This document shows, in pieces, positions 9,611 to 16,867 of a DNA stretch of 64,000 nt. The position numbers were made by a program, and so were the translations under genes. Within the stretch, counting starts at the first letter, position 1. Every line of letters starts with the position of its first letter. The stretch lies in contig NZ_BNCG01000015.1 in NCBI RefSeq assembly GCF_014656355.1, positions 2,948 to 66,947 of the forward strand, in the 5' to 3' direction. The notes beneath the pieces are model-generated. The model ran no database searches. It had not been told where the DNA came from and saw nothing but the letters and a program-made list of their open reading frames with translations. This stretch comes from Camelimonas fluminis. Lineage in GTDB: Bacteria > Pseudomonadota > Alphaproteobacteria > Rhizobiales > Beijerinckiaceae.

Positions 9611-9712
9611 CGCAATTCCCGATCTCCATGGATCGGGGATTGCTCCAGTTTCCCTTGTTTTGAGCGAATTCTGATCGACCAGACGATTCCGTCTGGTCGG
9701 AAAGCGCTCTAG
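9611..9712 (-). repeat. Interspersed palindromic repeat, copy B
   Basis: Same architecture as copy A. A hairpin at 9611-9643 (GCAATTCCCGATC arm, loop TCCATG, arm GATCGGGGATTGC) is joined to a module at 9641-9712 containing GAGCGAATTCTGATCG, an inner repeat CCAGACG..CGTCTGG and the terminal GCGCTCTAG. It lies between the convergent regulator (stop 9540) and acyl-CoA dehydrogenase, and on the minus strand its first three bases are the dehydrogenase stop codon. The hairpin arms differ in sequence from copy A while keeping pairing, which points to selection for structure. Confidence 0.85.
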
Positions 9713-10974
9713 CCTGCAACGAGGCCGGCGGGCGGTACAAAATAAGCGGCGTTCTTGCCGTTGATGGCTTTGGCTTTCGCAAGTTCATCCCTGGCGACGA
9801 CCCGCAGATGAACTTCGTCGGGGCCATCGAGAAACCGCAGCGCCCGTCCCCAGGTCCACAGATAGGAGAGCGGGGTGTCTGGCGTCAGCCCCATGGCGCC
9901 AAACACCTGAATGGCCCGGTCAATAACCCGGGTCTGGAGCCGGGCCGCCACGATCTTGATGGCCGAAACATCGACACGCGCCGCCGCATTGCCTTCACGG
10001 TCCATTCTGTCGGCCACTTTCAAGACAAGAAGCCGGGCCTGATCGATCTCCAGCCGCGTCTCGGCGATCCAGTCCTGCACGTTGGCGAAATCCGCGATAT
10101 GACGTCCGAATGTTTTTCGTTCCAATGCGCGCTCGCACATGAGCTCCAGCGCCAGTTCACACTGGCCGATGGTCCGCATGCAGTGATGCACGCGCCCGGG
10201 ACCGAGCCGTTGCTGGGCGAGTTTGAAACCATTGCCCTCCTGACCGATAATGTTCGAAGCGGGAACGCGAACATTGCGGAACAGCAACTCGCAATTTCCT
10301 TCGGGGGAGTTGTGATGCATGATCGGAATGTTGCGCACGACCTCAAGCCCCGGGGCGTCCATCGGCGCAATCACCATCGAATGCTGGCCCGACGAGCCGT
10401 CTGGCGCATGATCGCCGGTCACCCCCATGACAATGGCAAACCGGCAATTGGGATGGTTTGCTCCGGTGATGAACCATTTGCGGCCGTTGATCACATAGCT
10501 GTCGCCGTCTCTCCGGATCGTCGTCTGGATGTTCCTGGCGTCGGATGACGCGGTGTCCGGTTCGCTCATGGCAAAGCAGGAACGGATTTCTCCGATCATC
10601 AGGGGATCGAGCCATTCGGCGCGTTGCGCGGGGGTCGCAAACAGGTGCAGCAATTCCATGTTGCCGGAGTCCGGCGCGCTGCAGTTGAACACTTCGGACG
10701 CCCAGTGCACCCGCCCCATGATCTCCGCGAGCGGGGCATATTCCAGGTTGCTGAGGCGTTGCCCCGGCTCATCTTCCCTGAGTCCTGGCAGAAACAGGTT
10801 CCACAATCCCTCCATGAAAGCCCGGGACTTCAACCGCTCGATCAGGGCCAGCGGATAGCGCCCGGCGGCCACCTCATTGTGCCATTCCCTGTTCGCGGGC
10901 TCGACGTGGAAGCGCATGAAATCGTCAAGCTGCGCCCGCAAGCGCTCCACCTTCTCATCATGTTCAAAGTTCAT
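9709..10974 (-). CDS. Acyl-CoA dehydrogenase (ACAD10/11-like)
   Basis: A 421-residue FAD enzyme that introduces the alpha-beta double bond in acyl-CoA. The N-terminal helical domain is followed by the beta domain with FAMSEPDTASSDARNIQTTI and GRKWFITGANHPNC (FAD and substrate contacts), then the C-terminal helical domain with GPGRVHHCMRTIGQCELAL and RKTFGRHIADF. The end reads FLDGPDEVHLRVVARDEL, the ACAD10/11-type pattern where other families have EGT. Start ATG 10974 has only a weak ribosome-binding site. A perfect FNR-type box lies 66 bp upstream (11040). The stop codon is part of palindromic repeat copy B. Confidence 0.92.
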   Translation of the reverse strand: MNFEHDEKVERLRAQLDDFMRFHVEPANREWHNEVAAGRYPLALIERLKSRAFMEGLWNLFLPGLREDEPGQRLSNLEYAPLAEIMGRVHWASEVFNCSAPDSGNMELLHLFATPAQRAEWLDPLMIGEIRSCFAMSEPDTASSDARNIQTTIRRDGDSYVINGRKWFITGANHPNCRFAIVMGVTGDHAPDGSSGQHSMVIAPMDAPGLEVVRNIPIMHHNSPEGNCELLFRNVRVPASNIIGQEGNGFKLAQQRLGPGRVHHCMRTIGQCELALELMCERALERKTFGRHIADFANVQDWIAETRLEIDQARLLVLKVADRMDREGNAAARVDVSAIKIVAARLQTRVIDRAIQVFGAMGLTPDTPLSYLWTWGRALRFLDGPDEVHLRVVARDELAKAKAINGKNAAYFVPPAGLVAG

Positions 10975-11394
10975 TTTAAGCTTTTCTTGTTGAACGGGAA
11001 TTGTCGCCCATCATGCGCGGAGCAGTCACCACGCTGTCATTGATGTAGATCAATTCCGGCGCAATGTGCCCCGGTCAGCCGCGCGGCTCCGCCGTCGTGA
11101 AGAAGGGCGCGGGACAACGGAGGGCTTGAGACGGCGCTTGCCGGGACGTGCGTCTGCGCGGGCTGAAAATGCGCCGGATTGCCGGACGCCGCTCAGGGCG
11201 GTCGCGGCCGGCGTCACACAGATACGGAACGGGCCATATCAGGCGCCGGGAGTCCCGGTGGGAAACTGGTGGGAAGCCGGCGTGGCTGTCCCGCCGGACG
11301 CACGGTTCCGGCAGGCTCCAGGCAGGATCCCGCCTGGAGCCGGGAGCGGTCCGGTTTCTGGCCGCTCACTTTGTGGGCGATAGCATCTGGAGGA
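10975..11394. other. Intergenic stretch holding an FNR box
   Basis: About 420 bp between the acyl-CoA dehydrogenase start and the ompW stop. Apart from the FNR-type site at 11040-11053 I see nothing recognisable. The frames present are short and unlike known proteins. Confidence 0.5.
11040..11053. promoter_or_regulatory. FNR/FixK-type box upstream of acyl-CoA dehydrogenase
   Basis: TTGATGTAGATCAA matches the FNR/FixK consensus TTGAT-N4-ATCAA without mismatch. Its centre is about 72 bp upstream of the dehydrogenase start at 10974, a spacing compatible with class II activation from a start site about 30 nt before the ATG. No other gene starts nearby. Confidence 0.75.
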
Positions 11395-12093
11395 TCAGAA
11401 GCGATAGGTGACGCCGGTGGAGATCAGCCAGGGATCAAGACGGGCTTTTCCGTGGACGACGCCGTGGTTCACCTTCACGTCGGTCTCCAGGAAGATCTTC
11501 TTGACGTCGAAGTTGATGCCCCAGTGCGCGTCGAGCATATAATCGAAGCCAGCCTGAAGGGCGAAGCCGAAATTGTCCTTGAGGCGGAACGAGGTGAAAT
11601 CTCCGCGCGCCTGCTCGTCGAAAAACATGGTGTAGTTCACGCCGGCGCCGACATAGGGCTTGAACGCGCCAAGGCCAGTGAAATGGTATTGCAGCGTCAG
11701 GGTCGGCGGCAGCAACCACGCCTTCCCAATCGGCGCGCCGGCCAGAGCGCCGGCGCCCTTGACGCGATGCGGCGTGACGCCAAGGATCAGTTCGGCCGCC
11801 AGATTGGGCGTGAAGAAATAGGTGATGTCCAGTTCTGGAACGACGGAATTCGAGACATTGACGTTGGCGCCAAACAGCCGCTCTCCAGCCGCATACAGCG
11901 TCGCGTCGTCACGTGGAACTACCATCAGGGCGCGGGCGCGGATCATCCAAGGGTTCCACTGCGGGAGAGCCGGCGCCGGCGTTTCGGGACGACTTGCGGG
12001 CAGGTCGGCGGCGAGCGCCGGCGCAATGCCGGCAAGCGTGGTGGTTGTCAGAAAAGCGGCGAGAAGTCCGGTGCGAACGGGTAGGCTGATCAT
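11395..12093 (-). CDS. ompW: OmpW-family outer-membrane porin
   Basis: A 232-residue outer-membrane beta-barrel for small hydrophobic or charged solutes. The start codon at 12093 is followed by a signal peptide (hydrophobic LLAAFLTTTTLAGIAPALA, cleavage near ALA-AD). The mature part has OmpW signatures: PWMIRARALMVVPRDDA, LDITYFFTPNLAAELI, LPPTLTLQYHF, FKPYVGAGVNYTMFFD, and a terminal GVTYRF ending in Phe as required for barrel assembly. Length matches the family (about 210-230). It is divergent from an FNR-type regulator, with a perfect FNR box about 100 bp upstream. ompW in enterobacteria is also under FNR control, so oxygen regulation is likely. Confidence 0.92.
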   Translation of the reverse strand: MISLPVRTGLLAAFLTTTTLAGIAPALAADLPASRPETPAPALPQWNPWMIRARALMVVPRDDATLYAAGERLFGANVNVSNSVVPELDITYFFTPNLAAELILGVTPHRVKGAGALAGAPIGKAWLLPPTLTLQYHFTGLGAFKPYVGAGVNYTMFFDEQARGDFTSFRLKDNFGFALQAGFDYMLDAHWGINFDVKKIFLETDVKVNHGVVHGKARLDPWLISTGVTYRF

Positions 12094-12186
12094 GTCTGGT
12101 TCCTGTTGCCTTGGGCCGGGCGGCAGGAGACAGGCCTGCGGCCAGCCCGGCCCGCAGTACTCATGGCCGGTTTTCGGACAGGGGAA

Positions 12187-12200
12187 TTGATCCAGATCAA
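12187..12200. promoter_or_regulatory. FNR box between ompW and fnr-type gene
   Basis: TTGATCCAGATCAA is a perfect TTGAT-N4-ATCAA palindrome. Its centre is about 100 bp from the ompW start and about 197 bp from the regulator ATG at 12391, so it suits activation of ompW and possibly autoregulation of the regulator. Confidence 0.85.
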
Positions 12201-12390
12201 CCGGCGCCCATTCCCCTGGAATGACGCGCCGCGTGTGGTCGCGAAGCAACATGTCCACGTGGCCCGGGCCCCTGAGCGGGGCGTCGCGACCGAATCTGCG
12301 GCCTTGCAGGGCAAACCGGCCCTTGCTGCACCGCCGGATGGGCCCAGACACTTTTCTGCCCTGCTGATCTGGGCCATGCTGGGTTCCATC

Positions 12391-13161
12391 ATGACTATCA
12401 ATGCATCGCCGGTCAGTTTTGCAGAGGGGGGCGGGTCGGGGCCCTGCCTTGGCTGTCTGGTGCGCGCGCATGGCGTGTGTGATTGCCTCGACGCGACCGA
12501 TCTGAAGATCGCGGCGGATCTGTCCCGCCGCGTCGTATATCCGGCCGGCGCGGCGCTGGCGCTTGAGGGGCTGGGCGCCCCCCAGGTCCATAATGTGCGC
12601 AGCGGCGTGGCGCGGCTGGCGCGGTCCATGCCGGATGGCCGGCGGCAGATCATCGGCTTTGCATTGCCGGGCGATTTTATCGGCCTTTCCGCCGCCAATC
12701 CGCCAGGATGTGCGATCGAGGCGGTGACGGACATGACGGCGTGCGTGTTTTCGAAACACGCCTTCGAAGCGATGGCGGTGCAGCGGCCGCACCTTCTCCT
12801 GCGGTTACACCATCTGGCCGGGACTGAACTGCATGCCGTACAGGATCAGTTATTGTTGCTGGGCCGGCGCACGGCGAGCGAGAAGCTTGCGAGCTTCCTC
12901 CTCCACATGCATCGCCGCTGGCGGAGGATCGCGGCGACGGAAGCGGAGAGCCAATTTGTGCCGCTGCCAATGGGGCGACGGGACATTGCCGACTATCTCG
13001 GTCTGACGGTCGAAACGGTGAGCAGAACCTTCACAAGGTTCGCCCGGAGCAGTCTCGTTGGACTTGTCCCGAATGGAGCGCATTTGCTTGCCGCGGACGA
13101 TCTGCAGCGCCTCGCATCGGGCGGATCGCCGCGCGCCAGCGGCCATGGCGCGGACACATGA
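12391..13161 (+). CDS. fnr: FNR-type Fe-S oxygen-sensing Crp-family regulator
   Basis: A 256-residue Crp/Fnr regulator. The N-terminal cluster ligands C19, C22 and C30 (CLGCLVRAHGVC, Cys-X2-Cys-X7-Cys, the alphaproteobacterial FnrL spacing) and a fourth cysteine C118 (DMTACVF, aligned with E. coli C122) should bind an oxygen-labile [4Fe-4S] cluster. The cNMP-like barrel, a dimerisation helix and a C-terminal winged helix follow. The recognition helix DYLGLTVETVSRTFTRF keeps the E-x-x-S-R that reads TTGAT half-sites, matching the two boxes nearby. ATG 12376 is an alternative start. It probably controls ompW and the acyl-CoA dehydrogenase; a FixK or Dnr identity is disfavoured by the cysteines. 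Confidence 0.9.
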   Translation: MTINASPVSFAEGGGSGPCLGCLVRAHGVCDCLDATDLKIAADLSRRVVYPAGAALALEGLGAPQVHNVRSGVARLARSMPDGRRQIIGFALPGDFIGLSAANPPGCAIEAVTDMTACVFSKHAFEAMAVQRPHLLLRLHHLAGTELHAVQDQLLLLGRRTASEKLASFLLHMHRRWRRIAATEAESQFVPLPMGRRDIADYLGLTVETVSRTFTRFARSSLVGLVPNGAHLLAADDLQRLASGGSPRASGHGADT

Positions 13162-13336
13162 TGCCTGGCCCCAGACACCGGCAGCCATCAGGCTGACGTC
13201 GGCGCGGCCGCTCCGCGAGGCGCCTGTCCGGCGCGTTGCAACACCTCTGAACCGTCTGATGCTGTTGATGACGCGCCCGATTTTTCGCTGGCGGCGCATC
13301 CCGCGCGAAAACGGCGGCGCGTTGGACCTCGATGGA

Positions 13337-14566
13337 TCATTGCGTAACGCCCAGGGGTTCCTTTCGCCCTGAAGGATCATCGCTGCCTGTTGGCGCGGCT
13401 CGCTGGCCAGGCAGGTCGCCCGTTGGCGCTGGCCTGGGATATTCGAGTTGCATGGCGACAACGCTGGCGGCGCTTTCGCCATGGCGCGCGGCAATCATGT
13501 CGAGCGTCCTGTCAAGCGCGTCGGCCGGTTTCAAATCGGGAAAGGCGGATATGCGTTGGCTTCCGGGCCAGCGCCCGGTCGTCTGGTCGGGGACTATCCG
13601 AACGCCGTTGCGGGTTTGCACCCGGTCCGTCGCGGTGGCGTAGGCGACGACGCGGGACCGGTAGGTCCGTGACCATGCATCGGCGACCAGCGCCAGCGAT
13701 GCTTCGTCCGCGCCGGGTTCGAGCTGAAGGCCGAATGTTTCGTGGTTCCAGAACGCCAGTCTGTTGGCGAGCACTGTCGTCACGAACGGGCGGGTGAGCC
13801 TGAATGCGCTGCTCGCATGTTGCGCGCTCCATTGCCCGACGCCAAGGTCACGCGCTGTCGTTTCCGCCCTGGCCCTACCGGCGATGGCTTCGACGAGCGT
13901 CAGCATCATCGGCATGGAAGCGCTGATGCCTGTCGTCGTGACCACGTTGCCGCTGGAGACCATTCGCCGGTCCGCGACATACCGGATTGTCGGGCTGCGC
14001 CGGAGCATCTCGTTCAGATAATACCAGTGCGTCGTCGCGCTCCGGCCGTCGAGCAGCCCCGCAGCCGCGACAACTTTGGCGCCGGCGCAAACGCCGACAA
14101 TCGTTGCGCCCCTGTCGCTCTGGTTGCGCAGCCAGGCCATGACGGCCGGGTCGTCGTCGCGGCTCATGGCGGGCACGATGACATAGTCCGCGCCTTCGGG
14201 ATGCGCGGCGTCGAACTGCGCAACGGTTGCGTCCGGCTCGACGGCGAGCGCGGGATAGAGCTTCACCACCCCAGGCGAGGTCGCCAGCATCACCACGTCG
14301 GCAACATTGGCGCGCCGCAGAATGCTGGTGGGCAGGAGGTAATCGGTGGTTTCTGTCGCGTCGTTGAGACCGATGACGGCCACGAGTGGGCGTGGTCGTT
14401 TCACCGGCCTCAGCGAAGCAAGCATGGCGTCGGTCTCGGCCTGCGGGACTGGCGGAGCTTTAAACGCGCCGGTCGTCGAAGGCAGGCTCCATATCCAGCC
14501 GGCGAATCCAGCCAGCGACAGGATGACGAGCGCGGCGACGGCCCTGATCACGCGTGATGTCGACAT
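13337..14566 (-). CDS. Membrane-anchored DJ-1/PfpI-like protein
   Basis: A 409-residue protein with an N-terminal hydrophobic helix (AVAALVILSLAGFAGWIW), then a class-I glutamine-amidotransferase-like DJ-1/PfpI domain. Visible features are VAVIGLNDATETTDYLLPTS, the nucleophile elbow TIVGVCAGAKVVAAAGLLDG with its cysteine, and RSATTHWYYLNEML. This layout matches the sensor domain of GlxA-type AraC regulators, but no helix-turn-helix is present. A second similar segment (FVTTVLANRLAFWNHETFG, then ADAWSRTYRSRVVAYA) fills the C-terminal half. Start at 14566 precedes the helix; the upstream frame to 14632 is less likely. Function unknown; the domain is likely periplasmic. Confidence 0.75.
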   Translation of the reverse strand: MSTSRVIRAVAALVILSLAGFAGWIWSLPSTTGAFKAPPVPQAETDAMLASLRPVKRPRPLVAVIGLNDATETTDYLLPTSILRRANVADVVMLATSPGVVKLYPALAVEPDATVAQFDAAHPEGADYVIVPAMSRDDDPAVMAWLRNQSDRGATIVGVCAGAKVVAAAGLLDGRSATTHWYYLNEMLRRSPTIRYVADRRMVSSGNVVTTTGISASMPMMLTLVEAIAGRARAETTARDLGVGQWSAQHASSAFRLTRPFVTTVLANRLAFWNHETFGLQLEPGADEASLALVADAWSRTYRSRVVAYATATDRVQTRNGVRIVPDQTTGRWPGSQRISAFPDLKPADALDRTLDMIAARHGESAASVVAMQLEYPRPAPTGDLPGQRAAPTGSDDPSGRKEPLGVTQ

Positions 14567-14669
14567 GGTCCGGCCCTTTGCGACGCCGGCAGAAAGGGCG
14601 GCTCCCAATCCCTGGTCGGGCTCCGGCGCCATTCATCAATCAGGCTCCAGCCTACGCCCCGCGCGATCT

Positions 14670-14702
14670 GGCAGAAATGACAAAATAGCGATATTTTCTG
14701 CC
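14670..14702. promoter_or_regulatory. Inverted repeat upstream of DJ-1-like gene
   Basis: GGCAGAAA at 14670-14677 is repeated as TTTCTGCC at 14695-14702, with an AT-rich 17-bp centre. It sits about 105-135 bp upstream of the 14566 start and could be an operator. Evidence is symmetry and position only. Confidence 0.4.
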
Positions 14703-14836
14703 GGGGCGTCGCATTGGCTCTATTGTCCGGTCGCCGCAGTCCGGTTTGCGGCGCAGGTCGTGCGGGCGCTGGCCGGCTGAGGCGGGCGGTTGGGCGCCAT
14801 CGATCAAACGGGGCGCGAGGCGTTGCCCCTGGCTCG

Positions 14837-16867
14837 TCAGCCGGAGGGCGCTCCGCCCAGCGGCGCCAGACGGCGGCGGATCGTCCCGTCGTTGAGCGCA
14901 TCCACCGCATCGCCTGGAAGCCGGTGCCGCCAGTTCGGCTTTTCGATCGTTGTGCCAGGCACATTCGGTTGCACGCGCAAACCCATGGCGTCCTCAACCG
15001 GTATGAGTGCGAGCATGCAGGGGGTGGCCGCGACATAGCGGGTCGCGGCGTCGACGACCGGGCCGGTATCTTCGGGGGCAGGTCGCTCGCCCTCCGCCAG
15101 GCCCGCATCGACAAATGCGCCCCACAGCACGCCCCGATCCCACGCCCTGGCGGGCTCGCCATCTATGTCCCCAGGATCAAGGTCGGCGCCGGCCCACCAC
15201 CCGGCGGTGGGAACGAGATCGTGCGTGCTTGTCATTGCCACGGCGTTCCGGTCCCAGTCCCACGGACGGACATAGCCATGTTGGGTTCGCTCAAACCGCA
15301 GGACGCGCAGGCCGGCCACGCCCTGCTCACGCAGATCATCACGGAAGCCGTGGGGCAACGTGCCAAGATCCTCGCCGATGACCACGGCGCGGCGCCGCCA
15401 GGACTCCAGAGCGACGAGAGAGAACAGCGCTTCGGAGGGGAAGCTGACATAGGCGCCGTCAAGCGCCCCGGCGCCGTCAGGTACAAGCCAGAGCCGTTTC
15501 AGGCCCATCACATGGTCGATGCGGATGCCGCCAGCGTGGCGCAGGCTTGCCCGCAGCGTCTCGATGAACGACGCATAGCCATGCGCCGCCAGCCCCCGTG
15601 GCGAGAAAGTGGTGAGCGCCCAGTTCTGGCCGTCCGCGGCGTAATAATCTGGCGGCGCGCCGATGCTCAGCCCATGCAGGATCTCGTTTTGACGGCTCCA
15701 GGCATGGCTGCCGGCGCCATCCATGCCAATGGCGAGGTCGGCGATGAGGCCCACCGTCATGCCCGCCTCCCGGCAGGCGCGCTGCGCCGCCCCGCAGGAC
15801 GCTTGCGTCAGCCATTGCAGGAAAATCTGGTAGCGGATCTCTTCCGCGTGCGCCCGGGCGAAGGCGGCAACCTCGGGGCCGTCAGGATCGCGAAAGCCAG
15901 GTTGCCAGTTGCGCCAGGACGACAGCGCCGGATCGCGCGCCAGCTCGGCTGCATGCAACGCCTCGAAGGCGGCGTGGGAGCGCAGGAGCGGTGGCGCACT
16001 GGCGGCGAAACGCTCGAAAGCTGCGCGGCTTTCGATGGCCTCATCCAGCGCGTGGAACAGCGCGCGCAAATAACGTTGGCGCAGCGGCGTCGCCGCCTGC
16101 CAGTCAATCTGCCCCGCGCCGGAAAGCCGCTCCATCTGTGGGACGAGGCCTTCCCGCATGGCGACGCGGACTGTCAGCTCCAGAGGGAATGCAGCGGCGG
16201 GATCGGCGTGCAGCGGATTGTAAAACAGCCGCGTTGAGGGCGAGTAGGGGCTGAACAGATCGGGCCGGGCGCCGTAGAGCGCATGCACCGGGCTGATCGC
16301 CAGGGCGTCGGCGCCGAGGCCCGCGGCGGCCCGGCCAAGGGCCGCGACGCCAGAGAAATTGCCAATGCCGCCATCCAGGGCGCTGCGTAGCGAATAGATT
16401 TGCGCGGCGAGGCCCCAGCCCGCCCGACCACCGGAAAGGTCAGCAAATGTCACGCAGCGCGGCGGCGCGACGGCCAGCGTCATGACCTCGCCGCCAATCA
16501 TGATGCTGTGGTAGCCCGGTTCATCAAACGCAGGAAGAACAAGATCATCGCCTGCCCGTTCCCCGGTCATGACGCGTCGCGTTCCATCCTCCAGCACTGC
16601 CTCGACATGGGCGCCGCTCACGTTGGGAAGCATGATTGGCTGGCCGGTCCGCGCCGTCATGAAGCGCGGCGGGCCTGGCGTGGCGGCCGTGTCCACGGCG
16701 GCGAGCGACTCACGCAACGCTCCAGCGCTATCCGCCCGCAGGCCGAGCGCATTCAGGATCGCGCGCAGGCTTTCGGGCGAGACCTGGCGCCGCGCGCCCG
16801 ATTGGTCGGTCCACTCGGGCGCGACGCCGGCGCGGATCGCCAACTGGCGCAGCAGGTCATCGCTCAT
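14837..16867 (-). CDS. malQ: 4-alpha-glucanotransferase (amylomaltase)
   Basis: A 676-residue GH77 enzyme that transfers maltodextrin segments between glucans, feeding or trimming glycogen. The first 150 residues are the N-terminal extension of long-form bacterial MalQ. The GH77 barrel follows: WGLAAQIYSLR, DALAISPVHALYGARPDLFS, the nucleophile D451 in GIRIDHVMGL, acid/base E499 in VVIGEDLGTLP, and the third carboxylate in MTSTHDLVPTAGWW. The start overlaps the glgB stop by 4 bp (ATGA), implying translational coupling. It is the last gene of the minus-strand glgA-DUF2934-glgB-malQ arm. Confidence 0.96.
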   Translation of the reverse strand: MSDDLLRQLAIRAGVAPEWTDQSGARRQVSPESLRAILNALGLRADSAGALRESLAAVDTAATPGPPRFMTARTGQPIMLPNVSGAHVEAVLEDGTRRVMTGERAGDDLVLPAFDEPGYHSIMIGGEVMTLAVAPPRCVTFADLSGGRAGWGLAAQIYSLRSALDGGIGNFSGVAALGRAAAGLGADALAISPVHALYGARPDLFSPYSPSTRLFYNPLHADPAAAFPLELTVRVAMREGLVPQMERLSGAGQIDWQAATPLRQRYLRALFHALDEAIESRAAFERFAASAPPLLRSHAAFEALHAAELARDPALSSWRNWQPGFRDPDGPEVAAFARAHAEEIRYQIFLQWLTQASCGAAQRACREAGMTVGLIADLAIGMDGAGSHAWSRQNEILHGLSIGAPPDYYAADGQNWALTTFSPRGLAAHGYASFIETLRASLRHAGGIRIDHVMGLKRLWLVPDGAGALDGAYVSFPSEALFSLVALESWRRRAVVIGEDLGTLPHGFRDDLREQGVAGLRVLRFERTQHGYVRPWDWDRNAVAMTSTHDLVPTAGWWAGADLDPGDIDGEPARAWDRGVLWGAFVDAGLAEGERPAPEDTGPVVDAATRYVAATPCMLALIPVEDAMGLRVQPNVPGTTIEKPNWRHRLPGDAVDALNDGTIRRRLAPLGGAPSG

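Noticed and set aside
12391-13161. Regulator as FixK or Dnr rather than FNR
   Set aside because: The full set of four cluster cysteines is present, which FixK and Dnr lack.
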